64,000 nucleotides of DNA from Microbacterium sp. RU33B. Lineage in GTDB: Bacteria > Actinomycetota > Actinomycetes > Actinomycetales > Microbacteriaceae. How positions within the stretch are numbered: the stretch's first letter is position 1; each line of letters begins with the position of its first letter. The notes beneath the pieces were generated by a model. The model searched no databases, was not told the origin of the DNA, and saw only the letters and a program-made list of their open reading frames with translations. The stretch spans positions 62,001 to 126,000 of the forward strand of contig NZ_FTPO01000001.1 in assembly GCF_900155915.1 (NCBI RefSeq). The letters run 5' to 3'. Both the position numbers and the translations under genes were made by a program. Below are positions 34,458 through 44,835 of the stretch, in pieces.

Positions 34458-35056
34458 CGCGCACCAGCCGTCATCTCGCGGCGGGCCTCGACTCCGGGCC
34501 GGACGTCGCGGTCGCGGGCGACGGCGAAGCGCACGTCGACCGTCGTCGTGTCGGAGACGAGGTCGATCGCCTTGACATCCACGGTGTGCACACGGCATCC
34601 GAGCAGGTCCTCGACGTGCAGGCGCAGCTGCTCCTCGTCGAGGATCGCCCGATCGAGCACGAGCGACTGCTCGCGGTGGCGGCGCAGCAGTGCGGGCGCG
34701 TCGATGATCGCGAGGGTCGCGACGACGAGGGCCATCAGCGCCGCGCTGAGGACCGTGACGGTGCCCGACAGTCCCGAGATGAGCCCGAGGGCGAGGGCCG
34801 CGAAGTAGTAGGCGATCTCGCTCTGATCGATCTCGCGGGAGCGGAGCCGGATGATCGACAGGACGCCGAACAGGCCGAGGCCGAGGCCCGCCCCGACGGT
34901 GGTCGACCCGAGCACCATCGACACGGCGAGCACGCCGACGTTGATGCCCACGATCGCGATCGTGAGATCGCGTCGGCGGTGGCGCGGGAAGTACACCGCG
35001 AAGGCGAGGATGCCGATGGCGACGATGTCGAGGGCGACGACGGCGAGCTGGTCCAT
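34454..35056 (-). CDS. DUF4956 membrane protein
   Basis: A 200-aa protein with four or five N-terminal helices (LAVVALDIVAIGILAFAVYF, DLTIAIVGINVGVLAVSMVL, GLGLGLFGVLSIIRLRS, YYFAALALGLISGL, then LMALVVATLAI) and a cytoplasmic C-terminal domain. FGVLSIIRLRSREI is typical of DUF4956. The family occurs beside VTC polyphosphate polymerases and is thought to be their membrane partner. It leads a three-gene cassette. GGAGA precedes the ATG. Upstream (minus strand) are two CATAGG-type repeats near 35110-35135. Confidence 0.88.
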   Translation of the reverse strand: MDQLAVVALDIVAIGILAFAVYFPRHRRRDLTIAIVGINVGVLAVSMVLGSTTVGAGLGLGLFGVLSIIRLRSREIDQSEIAYYFAALALGLISGLSGTVTVLSAALMALVVATLAIIDAPALLRRHREQSLVLDRAILDEEQLRLHVEDLLGCRVHTVDVKAIDLVSDTTTVDVRFAVARDRDVRPGVEARREMTAGAR

Positions 35057-35143
35057 GAGGGTCTCCGGAACTGACGGGGAAGTGCGATGTCCCCATTCAG
35101 CCGAGAGCCCCTATGCGGCTCCTATGACGCGGTGAAGCTCCCC

Positions 35144-36010
35144 TTACGAATGACCGCGACCCTGCGCGATGGGTGTCGTCGTGTCGATCGCGGCCCGCAG
35201 CTTCGCCCTCATCGGCGCCCAGTAGTGCTGGGGAGTCACGCGGGAGAGCACGTCGACGAGGCCCGCCTCGCGGCCCACCATCGTGCGCGCGCGGCGGCGG
35301 ACGGTCGCCTCCACGATCCGCACCGCGGCATCCGCCGGTGCGGTGTGGTACATCCGCGCCTGGGCTTCGGCGGCCCGCTGGGCGACCGCCGGATCGATCG
35401 CGGCGGCGTAGCGGCCGTGCAGGATGATGCCGGTCTTGACGCCGGCGGGATACACGGCGCCGACCGTCACAGTCGACCCCTCGAGCTCGTGCCGCAGCGC
35501 TTCGGTGAAGCCGCGCACCGCGAACTTGCTCATGGCGTAGGGGATGCGGCCCGCGGGTGCGGCGAGGCCGTAGATCGACACGAGGTGCGTGACATGGGCG
35601 GCCGTCTCGCGTCGGAGCGCGGGCAGCAGGGCCTTGGTGATGTTGACCGTGCCCCACAGGTTGACGTCCATGAGCCAGCGCATCTCCTCCATCGTGAGCT
35701 GGTCGATGTCGCCGAGCATCGACGAGCCGGCGCAGGTCACGAGGGCCTGCACGTGAGGGTGGGATGCTGCGATCCCGGCCGCCAGGGCGAACACGGCGTC
35801 GTCGTCGGTGAGGTCGACGGCGTGCGTCGTGTGGCCGCTGCCCGTGAGGTCGAGGGCGAGGGAGGCGAGCCCGTCGGCGTTGCGGTCGAGCAGTGCGAGA
35901 CGCGCACCACGGCGGTCGAGTTCGCGCGCCACTTCGGCGCCCATGCCGCTCGCCGCGCCGGTGATCACCGTCGTCCGCCCGCGGACATCGAGTCGAGGCT
36001 TCTTCGCCAT
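35144..36010 (-). CDS. SDR family oxidoreductase
   Basis: A 288-aa classical short-chain dehydrogenase. The cofactor motif is VITGAASGMGAEVAREL, the NAG equivalent is VTCAGSSMLG, and the catalytic residues are S in HLVSIYGLAAPAG and Y/K in PYAMSKFAVRGF. The C-terminal extension (RRARTMVGREAGLVDVLSRV) is typical of SDRs from the retinol/acyl-reductase-like group; the substrate is unknown. GAGGAG precedes the ATG. It is divergent from the 36104 gene, and its 3' end lies close to the DUF4956 promoter. Confidence 0.88.
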   Translation of the reverse strand: MAKKPRLDVRGRTTVITGAASGMGAEVARELDRRGARLALLDRNADGLASLALDLTGSGHTTHAVDLTDDDAVFALAAGIAASHPHVQALVTCAGSSMLGDIDQLTMEEMRWLMDVNLWGTVNITKALLPALRRETAAHVTHLVSIYGLAAPAGRIPYAMSKFAVRGFTEALRHELEGSTVTVGAVYPAGVKTGIILHGRYAAAIDPAVAQRAAEAQARMYHTAPADAAVRIVEATVRRRARTMVGREAGLVDVLSRVTPQHYWAPMRAKLRAAIDTTTPIAQGRGHS

Positions 36011-36103
36011 CGTGGCTCCTCTCGGAATCAGGGCCGAGATCGATTCTCCCCCGACGGCGGAGCAGCCCCCGACCGATACGCTCGTGTGTGGAGGAGGCGC
36101 GAC

Positions 36104-36688
36104 ATGGGGCGCACGGCCGAGGCGATCGCCGAGGGTCTCTCGATCGCCCGCGCGGCGGCTCGCCTGACGATCCGCAATCGCATCCTGGTCGACACCATCA
36201 GCGGCGGCGAGTCGTTCGACCCCGAGCACTTCACGCAGTTCGCGCGCGAGACTCTGCTGGCGCTCGCCGAGGAGCAGCAGGCCGCCGCCGACCTCGCCCT
36301 CCGGCAGCGCAAGAAGGCGTGGGGACGCTACAGCGACCCCGACGGCACGCACGACTACCGTGATCGCGACACCGGCAACCTCCGCAAACGCCACCGCCAG
36401 TACACGGGCGTCGCGAAGGGGCTCCGGGCCGAGGCCGACGACCCCGAGGCGCTGCGCGTGCTCCTCGAAGAGTCGCGGGATGCCGCCTGGGGCGATGTCG
36501 AGGCGAATCTCCTCCGGAGGCTCCGGGTCGAGTCGGCGCATCCCGAGCTCGACGACGACTACGCGTCGATGCGGGATGCCCGGATGCAGTCCCTCCAGAT
36601 GATCGATCTGCCCCGCCTCCAGGCCCACCGCCGCCGCCTCGCGGAAGGCGCTGCCGCCGCTGCCGCGGCATCCGACGACGCACGCTGA
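36104..36688 (+). CDS. Conserved hypothetical helical protein
   Basis: A 194-aa, mostly helical, charged, soluble protein with no motif I recognise (EGLSIARAAARLTIRNRILV, FARETLLALAEEQQAAADLA, IDLPRLQAHRRRLAEGAAA). It is probably specific to Microbacteriaceae. GGAGGAGG lies before the ATG, with a -10-like TACGCT at 36077-36082. It stands alone between a divergent SDR gene and the NSS transporter. Confidence 0.65.
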   Translation: MGRTAEAIAEGLSIARAAARLTIRNRILVDTISGGESFDPEHFTQFARETLLALAEEQQAAADLALRQRKKAWGRYSDPDGTHDYRDRDTGNLRKRHRQYTGVAKGLRAEADDPEALRVLLEESRDAAWGDVEANLLRRLRVESAHPELDDDYASMRDARMQSLQMIDLPRLQAHRRRLAEGAAAAAAASDDAR

Positions 36689-36723
36689 GACCGCGCTTCC
36701 CTGACAGATCGGAGCGGGTCCAG

Positions 36724-36729
36724 TAGGGT
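36724..36729 (+). promoter_or_regulatory. -10 box, leaderless promoter
   Basis: TAGGGT lies 6 bases before the ATG at 36736. Confidence 0.5.
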
Positions 36730-36735
36730 CGCGGA

Positions 36736-38358
36736 ATGGCGACAGCGACCACGCAGACCCACAAGCGCGAGGCATTCGGCTCTCGGAATGTCTTCATCCT
36801 CTCCGCGATCGGGTCCGCGGTCGGACTCGGCAACATCTGGCGTTTCCCGTATGTGGCGTACGAGGGCGGCGGCGGGGCGTTCCTCATCCCGTATCTGTGC
36901 GCGCTGATCACGGCGGGCATCCCGCTGCTGTTCTTCGACTACGCGATCGGCCACCGCTTCCGCGGATCGGCGCCCCTCGCGTTCCGTCGGATGCACCGCG
37001 CCGCCGAGCCGATCGGGTGGTGGCAGGTGCTCATCTGCGTGGTCATCGCCGTGTACTACGCCGTCATCGTGGGCTGGGCGGCGATGTACACGTGGTTCTC
37101 GTCGCAGCTCACGTGGGGTGCCGGGAGGGAGAACGACTTCTTCTTCGTCGACTTCCTGCGCTCCGCCGACGTCAACGAGGTGGGCGTCTCCACCGAGTTC
37201 GTCCCGCAGGTCGGCATCCCGCTGATCCTCGTGTGGCTCGTGGTCATCGTGATCATGGCGCTGGGCGTCAAGCGCGGCATCGGCACCGCGAACCTCGTGC
37301 TCATGCCGCTGCTGACGCTCATGTTCGCGGTCCTCGTCGTGCAGGCGCTGTTCCTGCCCGGCGCTCTGGACGGGCTCAACGCCTTCTTCACGCCGAACTG
37401 GGAGGCCCTGGCCGATCCCGCCGTGTGGGCGTCGGCGTACGGGCACATCTTCTTCTCACTCTCGGTCGCGTTCGGGATCATGGTGACCTACGCGTCGTAC
37501 CTCAAGCGCAAGACCGACCTCACCGGGTCGGGTCTGGTCGTCGCCTTCGCCAACTCGGGCTTCGAGATCCTTGCGGGCATCGGCGTGTTCGCCGCCCTCG
37601 GCTTCATGGCGCAGGCGCAGGGCACGGAGGTCGCCGGCGTCGCGACATCCGGCATCGGGCTCGCGTTCATCGCGTTCCCCACGATCGTCTCGCAGGCGAC
37701 CGGAGGCACGATCATCGGAGTGCTGTTCTTCGGCGCCCTGGTGTTCGCCGGCATCACGTCGCTGGTGTCGATCCTCGAGGTCATCGTCGCCGCGCTCCAG
37801 GACAAGCTCGGATGGGGGCGCGTCCGCACGGTGCTCACGGTCTCCATCCCGCTGGCCGTGATCTCGATGGCGCTGTTCTCGACGACGACCGCCCTCACGG
37901 TGCTCGATACGGCGGATGCCTTCGTCAACGCCTTCGGCATCATGGCGGTGGCGCTGGTCGCCGTCATCGTGGTCGCCTGGGTGCTCCACAAGCTCCCGGT
38001 GCTCCAGGAGCACCTCAACCGCCGATCCAGCTTCCGCACCGGGCGGCTGTGGAAGGTCCTCGTCGGTGTGCTCGCACCCGTCGTGCTCGGCTACCTGCTG
38101 ATCAGCGAGATCATCGCGAAGACCTCGACGCCCTACAGCGGATACCCGGACTGGTTCCTGGCGATCTTCGGCTGGGGGATGGCGATCGCGCTGGTCGTGA
38201 TCGGCGTCCTGCTGTCGCTGCTGCCGTGGAGCGGCCGATCGCACGCGAAGGACGACCCCGACTACGACGAGTTCCTGGCCGAGGAGGAGTACGACCCCGA
38301 TCCGGAGACGGGCACCATCCCCATCGCACAGCCGCAGGAGAAGGGAGCGGGAGCATGA
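36736..38358 (+). CDS. NSS-family sodium-dependent amino-acid transporter
   Basis: A 540-aa sodium-coupled symporter of the neurotransmitter:sodium symporter (SNF) family with about twelve helices. Helix 1 shows the unwound substrate/Na+ site ILSAIGSAVGLGNIWRFPY, and helix 6 shows GHIFFSLSVAFGIMVTYASY. The acidic C-terminal tail (DPDYDEFLAEEEYDPDPE) is cytoplasmic. With the 44-aa protein encoded next it resembles the Corynebacterium glutamicum MetPS methionine/alanine importer. The actual substrate is inferred from that pairing. Confidence 0.9.
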   Translation: MATATTQTHKREAFGSRNVFILSAIGSAVGLGNIWRFPYVAYEGGGGAFLIPYLCALITAGIPLLFFDYAIGHRFRGSAPLAFRRMHRAAEPIGWWQVLICVVIAVYYAVIVGWAAMYTWFSSQLTWGAGRENDFFFVDFLRSADVNEVGVSTEFVPQVGIPLILVWLVVIVIMALGVKRGIGTANLVLMPLLTLMFAVLVVQALFLPGALDGLNAFFTPNWEALADPAVWASAYGHIFFSLSVAFGIMVTYASYLKRKTDLTGSGLVVAFANSGFEILAGIGVFAALGFMAQAQGTEVAGVATSGIGLAFIAFPTIVSQATGGTIIGVLFFGALVFAGITSLVSILEVIVAALQDKLGWGRVRTVLTVSIPLAVISMALFSTTTALTVLDTADAFVNAFGIMAVALVAVIVVAWVLHKLPVLQEHLNRRSSFRTGRLWKVLVGVLAPVVLGYLLISEIIAKTSTPYSGYPDWFLAIFGWGMAIALVVIGVLLSLLPWSGRSHAKDDPDYDEFLAEEEYDPDPETGTIPIAQPQEKGAGA

Positions 38359-38489
38359 GTGTCGCAGCGGTCATCATGATGATCATCGCGATGGTCACGG
38401 TGTGGGGCGGCCTGATCGCCGCGATCGTCAACCTCGCGCGGCACCCCGAGATCGCAGAGACCGAGCCCGCGCCGCCCGTGGAGCTGTAG
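38355..38489 (+). CDS. Small subunit of NSS amino-acid transporter (MetS-like)
   Basis: A 44-aa protein with one N-terminal helix (AAVIMMIIAMVTVWGGLIAA) and a short tail ending APPVEL. It overlaps the transporter gene by 4 bp (ATGA, 38355-38358). Tiny single-helix partners of this kind are required by MetP-type NSS transporters. Confidence 0.85.
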   Translation: MSVAAVIMMIIAMVTVWGGLIAAIVNLARHPEIAETEPAPPVEL

Positions 38490-38517
38490 CGGGCGTCCCT
38501 GAGGGGCCGGAAACAGC

Positions 38518-38547
38518 GAAGGCCCCGCGGGTGACCGCGGGGCCTTC
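38518..38547. terminator. Bidirectional terminator
   Basis: Perfect 13-bp stem (GAAGGCCCCGCGG) with a GTGA loop between the NSS transporter genes (plus strand) and the tRNA (minus strand). It serves both; the minus-strand tail contains GTTTCC. Confidence 0.8.
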
Positions 38548-38567
38548 AATACTGTCTCAACACAGTG

Positions 38568-38640
38568 TGCGCCCGAAGAGACTCGAACTCCCAACCTTCT
38601 GATCCGTAGTCAGATGCTCTATCCATTGAGCTACGGGCGC
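38568..38640 (-). tRNA. tRNA-Arg (anticodon ACG)
   Basis: A 73-nt cloverleaf on the minus strand. The acceptor stem GCGCCCG/CGGGCGC is followed by discriminator A. D-arm TAGCTCAATGGATAGAGCA; anticodon loop CTACGGA giving ACG; T-arm GGGAGTTCGAGTCTCTT. CCA is not encoded. Confidence 0.95.
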
Positions 38641-38765
38641 ATGGTTCGCGCGCCGCGCAAACCAGAGACGAGCATATCCCACGGGCGGGGATGGCGCGAA
38701 TCGAGGCGGTCGTCGCAGCCCCGGAGTAGCGTGATGCGCGACTCGACACCGAGGAGGCCCCCACC

Positions 38766-39131
38766 GTGCAACTCGTCCAGATCGCGCAGCACGCCGACGA
38801 CCTCGATCGCGCGGCCGACTTCTACACCGTGCTCCTCGACACGCCACCGACAGCCCGTTTCGATCCGCCCGGGCTGCTCTTCTTCGACCTCGACGGAGTC
38901 CGGCTGCTGCTGGAGAGGTCGGCGCCGAGCTCGCTCGTCTATCTCCGGGTCGACAACGTGCACGAGACCCTGGAGCGCCTGGGCGGACTCGTCGACGTCG
39001 TGTCGCCCGCGCACGTCATCTTCACGCACAGCGACGATCTGCTGGGCCCTGCGGGGTACGAGGAGTGGCAGGCGTTCATCCGCGATTCCGAGGGCAACAC
39101 CGTCGGTCTCGTCGCCTACCAGCGACCGTGA
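38766..39131 (+). CDS. VOC family protein (glyoxalase/dioxygenase fold)
   Basis: A 121-aa single-domain vicinal-oxygen-chelate protein (QIAQHADDLDRAADFYTVLL, then FFDLDGVRLLL and DSEGNTVGLVAYQRP). Metal ligands are plausible at H9, the Glu in LLLERS and the Glu in DSEGN. The reaction is unknown. GAGGAGG precedes the GTG start, with a -10 box TAGCGT at 38727-38732. It precedes the serine dehydratase gene, but that gene has its own promoter. Confidence 0.85.
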   Translation: MQLVQIAQHADDLDRAADFYTVLLDTPPTARFDPPGLLFFDLDGVRLLLERSAPSSLVYLRVDNVHETLERLGGLVDVVSPAHVIFTHSDDLLGPAGYEEWQAFIRDSEGNTVGLVAYQRP

Positions 39132-39230
39132 GGCATCCTGATTGCGCGCCTCGCTCAGTGCGAGATGGATCGTTGCACCATCGTGCTCACCCGCGCTCGC
39201 CCGAGCCGTGCATCCTGCGCCTCCGACGCG

Positions 39231-39236
39231 TAGCCT
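39231..39236 (+). promoter_or_regulatory. -10 box, leaderless promoter
   Basis: TAGCCT lies 6 bases before the GTG at 39243. Confidence 0.5.
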
Positions 39237-39242
39237 GAAGAC

Positions 39243-40814
<1,572 letters not shown>

Positions 40815-40864
40815 GCCGATAAGGTTCAGGCGTCAACGCCGTCGCGCGGAGCAAGGAGGATCGC

Positions 40865-41155
40865 ATGTCTTTCCAGGCATATCTCGACAACATCGAAGAC
40901 AAGACGGGGCTCACGCCTCGCCAGTTTCTCGATCTCGCGTCCGAGAAGGGCTTCGGCCCCGGCACCAAGGCGGGCGAGATCGTCGCGTGGCTCGCCGAGG
41001 ATTACGGCCTCGGGCGCGGGCACGCCATGGCGCTCGTCCACGTCATCACGAAGGGGCCGAAGATCGCCGCGAAGCACGTCGACTCCGGTGGGGCGCACAG
41101 CGACCCGAGCGACACGCTCTGGCTCGACGGGAAGGCCACGAACCCCGCCTCGTGA
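40865..41155 (+). CDS. DUF4287 domain protein
   Basis: A 96-aa soluble protein of the DUF4287 family ([52 protein letters not shown]). The family is widespread and often found alone or joined to a DUF5655 domain; its function is unknown. AAGGAGG precedes the ATG, and a -10-like TAAGGT lies about 40 bp upstream. Confidence 0.85.
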   Translation: MSFQAYLDNIEDKTGLTPRQFLDLASEKGFGPGTKAGEIVAWLAEDYGLGRGHAMALVHVITKGPKIAAKHVDSGGAHSDPSDTLWLDGKATNPAS

Positions 41156-41176
41156 CGGCCGACGCGAGGAGCGGCG

Positions 41177-41620
41177 TCAGCACTCCGGGGGAGTGTTGCG
41201 CCGCAGCTTCGAGGTGAGGTCCCTGAGCTGAGCGAGCTCTTCATCGGTGAGGCAGGCCATGCGCTCCGCGATCGACGCGCCGTGCGACAGTGCGATGCGG
41301 CGGAACTGCGCGGCGCCGTCGTCGGTGGCGCGGACGAGCGCGCCGCGTCCGTCATCCGGATCGGGGCACTTCGACACGAGCCCCCGTTCGACCATGCGAT
41401 CGACCAGCCGCGACACGCTCGGCTGGCTGATGAGCATGCGCGACGTGACATCGCGCAGCCGGGCCGTCTGCTCCGGCGCACGGGTGACGGTGAGCAGCAC
41501 GTCGTACTCGGCCTGCGTCAGCTCGGGTCCGACGAAATCGGCACTGATCTCGTGGAAAACCTCGTGCTGAGCGCGGAAGAGACTCTCCCAGGCGTCGATG
41601 GCGAGGCGTCGGTCGGTCAC
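41177..41620 (-). CDS. MarR family regulator
   Basis: A 147-aa winged-helix regulator. The DNA-binding part runs [39 protein letters not shown], then the wing region [20 protein letters not shown]. It probably represses itself and the divergent DUF2207 gene, whose start is 43 bp away. Both have leaderless promoters in the shared spacer. Confidence 0.9.
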   Translation of the reverse strand: MTDRRLAIDAWESLFRAQHEVFHEISADFVGPELTQAEYDVLLTVTRAPEQTARLRDVTSRMLISQPSVSRLVDRMVERGLVSKCPDPDDGRGALVRATDDGAAQFRRIALSHGASIAERMACLTDEELAQLRDLTSKLRRNTPPEC

Positions 41621-41626
41621 GGGCCC

Positions 41627-41632
41627 AGATTA
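41627..41632 (-). promoter_or_regulatory. -10 box, leaderless promoter of marR
   Basis: TAATCT (minus strand) lies 6 bases before the GTG at 41620. Confidence 0.5.
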
Positions 41633-41650
41633 CAGGCCACCTCCGCGACA

Positions 41651-41656
41651 TAGGCT
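41651..41656 (+). promoter_or_regulatory. -10 box, leaderless promoter
   Basis: TAGGCT lies 6 bases before the ATG at 41663. Its -35 region overlaps that of the divergent marR promoter. Confidence 0.5.
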
Positions 41657-41662
41657 GAAGCA

Positions 41663-43477
41663 ATGAGACGGATGCTGCGGACGCTGGTCATCTCGATCGC
41701 ACTGGCTGCGGCATCCGGACTCGCCGTCGCCGCTCCGGCCGTGGCGGTGACGAGCGTCGCCGCGGGGGAGCCGCGGATCGCGGGAGTCGACGACTTCGAG
41801 TTCGAGAGCATGCACGCCGACTACACGCTCGGCCGTGCCTCCGACGGGTCGAGCACGCTCGAGGTCGTCGAGACGTTCGTCGCCGTCTTCCCCGAGTCCG
41901 ACCAGAACCGGGGGATGCGTCGCAGCATCCCCGACTCGTACCAGGGCGCTCCGCTGCAGCCGGAGTTCGTCTCGATCACGGATGAGAACGGCGACCCGCG
42001 TCCGTCCGAGATCACCGAAGACGACGGGGACTTCACGATGACCTCGCGCGCCGACGACTACGTCCACGGCGCGCAGACCTACGTGTTCACGTATCGGCTG
42101 CACAACGTCACGCGATACTTCGCCGACACGGGGGTCGACGAGTTCTTCTGGGACGTCAACGGCGTCGATGCCGCGCAGCCCTACGGCCGGGTCTCGGCCA
42201 CGCTCCGGTTCGACGACGGAGTCTCCGACCGGCTCACCGGGGCGATGGCCTGCTATCGGGGCTACGCCGATTCGACCGACCGGTGCGAGATCGCGGCGAC
42301 GGATTCCGGCGGTCGGACCGTCGTCGAGGCGGAGGCGTCGGACCTCCTGCCGAACCAGACCATGACGATCGCGGTCGCGTTCGAAGCGGGCACGTTCACG
42401 CCGTTCGACGCGTCGTACCTGGCGTCGGGGTGGGGCTGGGCGCAGGGCATCGCCGGGCTGGGACTGGTCGGAGCCGTGACCGCCGCCGGAGTGGTGGCGT
42501 CGCGTCGGCTGCGCGATGAACCCGGCCGGCCCACGATCATCGCGGAATACACGCCCCCGCCCGGGATCGACGCGCTCGAGAGCGCGGTGCTTCTCGCGAA
42601 GCCCGCCAAGGCGATCCCGGCCGAAGTGCTCGAGCAGGCCGTGGTCGGCAGCATCCGGATCGTGGAGGGCGCGCCCGGGTTCTGGGGCACGGCCAAGCTC
42701 ACAGCCGTGCTGGTCGACCCTTCGAAGGCCGACGGCGATGGCCGGATGCTGCTCGACGGCCTCTTCCCCCAGGGCGTGCCGGGTGAGCAGTTCGAGTTCG
42801 GCAAGACCGACACGCGACTGTCGACCGTGGCGCAGAAGATCCTGAAGGCCGCCGAGCAGGAGCTGAAGAACGGCGGCCTCCGAAAGCCCGTCCGCGCGTG
42901 GACGCGGGTCTGGCCGATCCTTCTCACCCTCGGCATGGCGGTGCTGGTGTTCGGATTCGGGATCGCCGCGCTGACGGCATCCGTCTCCTGGGTGGTGCCC
43001 GTGGTGCTGCTGGTCGCTGCGGTCTTCGCCACCGTCGCGGTCGCGATCATGATGGCCCGGATGCCGCTCACCGCGGCCGGAGCCGAGGCGCGCGACCACC
43101 TCGCGGGGCTGAAGGTCTTCATCGAGTGGGCCGAGGCCGACCGCATCCGGATGCTGCAGTCGCCCACGGGTGCGGAGCGGGTGCCCGTCGACGTGAACGA
43201 TCCGCGCATGATGCTCCGCCTCTACGAGAGCCTCCTGCCGTACGCCGTCGTGTTCGGCCAGGAGAAGGAGTGGTCGGAGCGTCTGGCGGTGCTCTACGGC
43301 GAGGGCAACTCGCCGGGATGGTACTCGGGCACGACGGCGTTCAGCGCGGCCTCGTTCTCGTCGGGCATCTCGTCGCTGTCGTCGAGCACCACCGCGTCGT
43401 CGTCGACCTCAGGCGGGTCGTCCGGCGGCGGATCGGCCGGTGGCGGTGGTGGCGGCGGCGGAGCGGGCGGGGTGTAG
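41663..43477 (+). CDS. DUF2207 membrane protein
   Basis: A 604-aa protein with a Sec signal (TLVISIALAAASGLAVAAPA) and an extracellular beta-rich DUF2207 domain (FESMHADYTLGRASDGSSTL to about residue 250). A first membrane helix follows (GIAGLGLVGAVTAAGVVAS), then a cytoplasmic segment (VLLAKPAKAIPAEVLEQAVV), two more helices near residues 415-465, and a second cytoplasmic part. The tail is very Ser- then Gly-rich. The family's role is unknown. It is divergent from a MarR regulator and convergent with the diacylglycerol-kinase-like gene, 4 bp away. Confidence 0.85.
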   Translation: MRRMLRTLVISIALAAASGLAVAAPAVAVTSVAAGEPRIAGVDDFEFESMHADYTLGRASDGSSTLEVVETFVAVFPESDQNRGMRRSIPDSYQGAPLQPEFVSITDENGDPRPSEITEDDGDFTMTSRADDYVHGAQTYVFTYRLHNVTRYFADTGVDEFFWDVNGVDAAQPYGRVSATLRFDDGVSDRLTGAMACYRGYADSTDRCEIAATDSGGRTVVEAEASDLLPNQTMTIAVAFEAGTFTPFDASYLASGWGWAQGIAGLGLVGAVTAAGVVASRRLRDEPGRPTIIAEYTPPPGIDALESAVLLAKPAKAIPAEVLEQAVVGSIRIVEGAPGFWGTAKLTAVLVDPSKADGDGRMLLDGLFPQGVPGEQFEFGKTDTRLSTVAQKILKAAEQELKNGGLRKPVRAWTRVWPILLTLGMAVLVFGFGIAALTASVSWVVPVVLLVAAVFATVAVAIMMARMPLTAAGAEARDHLAGLKVFIEWAEADRIRMLQSPTGAERVPVDVNDPRMMLRLYESLLPYAVVFGQEKEWSERLAVLYGEGNSPGWYSGTTAFSAASFSSGISSLSSSTTASSSTSGGSSGGGSAGGGGGGGGAGGV

Positions 43478-43481
43478 CGCC

Positions 43482-44420
43482 TCAGCGCACGCGGATCGCC
43501 GACGGCTGCACCGTCACCGTGAACGACGCGGTGTCGCCGATCTCCTCGCCGTCGATCTCGAACGGGCGCGCCTCGGGCAGGGTGACCTCGATCCGCTTCG
43601 CGCGACCGTGGATGACGGAGTCGGAGCTCGTCGCGGTGTCGGACTTGCCGAACAGCCGCATGATGCCGTTGTCCCACATCATCGTCTTCAGAGTGCCGGC
43701 CCACTCGGCCAGCCCTTCGGCGCTCAGCACGAGGTAGTCGAGCTCGCCGTCCGACGGATCGGCGTCGGGGAGGAGGGCGACACCGCCCTGGAGCATCCCG
43801 CAGTTGCCGATCAGGAGCGTGTGCCCCCGCTCGTCGCGCGCGGCCTGGTCGTCGGTGGTGACGTGGAACGGCAGCACCTCGCTCGCGGCGAGCGCACGCC
43901 CGAGCGATTCGACGTAGGCGAGCCAGCCGGCCTTGCTCTTCAGGTCGTCGTCGGTCTCGGCGATCATGTTGGCGTCGATGCCGAATCCCACCATGACGAC
44001 GAAGCCGTGGCGTTCGTTCTCGCCCTCGAGCTCGACGTCGACCCAGCCCATGTCGACCGGGCGGGTGCCGTCGCCGAGGGCGCGCACGAACGCGGCGGGG
44101 ACGTCGTTGATCGGCACGGAGAGGTTGCGGGCGAGCAGATTGCCCGTGCCCAGGGGCACGATCGCGAGATCGGCGGATGCCTTGCTGTCGGCGAAGTGCT
44201 CGGCCACGGCGCGTACCGTGCCGTCTCCGCCGGCGACCACCACGAGGTCCGCGCCGTCGGCGAGAGCGCGTGCCGCCACACCCTGTCCGGGGTCGTCTTC
44301 GCTCGTCTCCCACCACCGCACATCGACGTCGGCATCGTGCTGCGCCGCCGCGAGGCCCGCCTCGAGGGTCTCCCTGTCGGTCTTGGTGGGATTCCAGATG
44401 ATGGCGATGCGATCGGACAT
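43482..44420 (-). CDS. Diacylglycerol kinase family lipid kinase
   Basis: A 312-aa lipid kinase of the DagK/YegS type. The nucleotide-binding glycine loop is VVVAGGDGTVRAVAEHFADS, followed by IVPLGTGNLLARNLSVP and VMVGFGIDANMIAE; the C-terminal part contains DGELDYLVLSAEG and ARPFEIDGEEI. It phosphorylates diacylglycerol or a related lipid at the inner face of the membrane. The ATG at 44420 has GAGGAG; in-frame codons further upstream do not. Confidence 0.88.
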   Translation of the reverse strand: MSDRIAIIWNPTKTDRETLEAGLAAAQHDADVDVRWWETSEDDPGQGVAARALADGADLVVVAGGDGTVRAVAEHFADSKASADLAIVPLGTGNLLARNLSVPINDVPAAFVRALGDGTRPVDMGWVDVELEGENERHGFVVMVGFGIDANMIAETDDDLKSKAGWLAYVESLGRALAASEVLPFHVTTDDQAARDERGHTLLIGNCGMLQGGVALLPDADPSDGELDYLVLSAEGLAEWAGTLKTMMWDNGIMRLFGKSDTATSSDSVIHGRAKRIEVTLPEARPFEIDGEEIGDTASFTVTVQPSAIRVR

Positions 44421-44835
44421 GCAGACTCCTCGTTCGGGATGGCTCATCCATCCTGCCCTGCGGATGCGGTGGAGGGGGACCGTTGCGGTGTCCCTCCGGA
44501 CAGAGTAAGGGCCGGTCGGAGAGGCTTCCAACCGGCCCTTGTCCCTTGCACCAAGAGTGTCCTGCAATCACATGTACGGGAGCTGCCACAGCAAAACAAC
44601 TTCCGTGACACAGACTCTATAACGGCGAGGTAACGAAGGGAAGAGGTGGACGTTATCTTTCTGTGATTCTTTTCGGACAGCGCCCGGCCGGTCCTCCCGA
44701 TCGGGGCGTGCGTGACACAGACTGAGTTTCGACAGCTGCCGGGAACACATCCAATCCGCGCAGCCGACGCTGACGAACAGCACTGTGAGAGGCATCCTCG
44801 ATGCGAGGGCGCTCGCACGGCGACGGAAGGAAACC
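44421..44835. other. Structured intergenic region before the radical SAM gene
   Basis: I see no gene in these 415 bp. It contains a perfect 10-bp stem, AAGGGCCGGT/ACCGGCCCTT (44507-44540, 14-base loop), and a GGAGGG/CCCTCC stem-loop just before it. There is also a 13-bp direct repeat, CGTGACACAGACT, at 44604-44616 and 44711-44723, and a lower-GC stretch with -10-like TATAAC (44618-44623) and GTTATCT (near 44652). This may be a long regulated leader or a small RNA. Confidence 0.55.
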
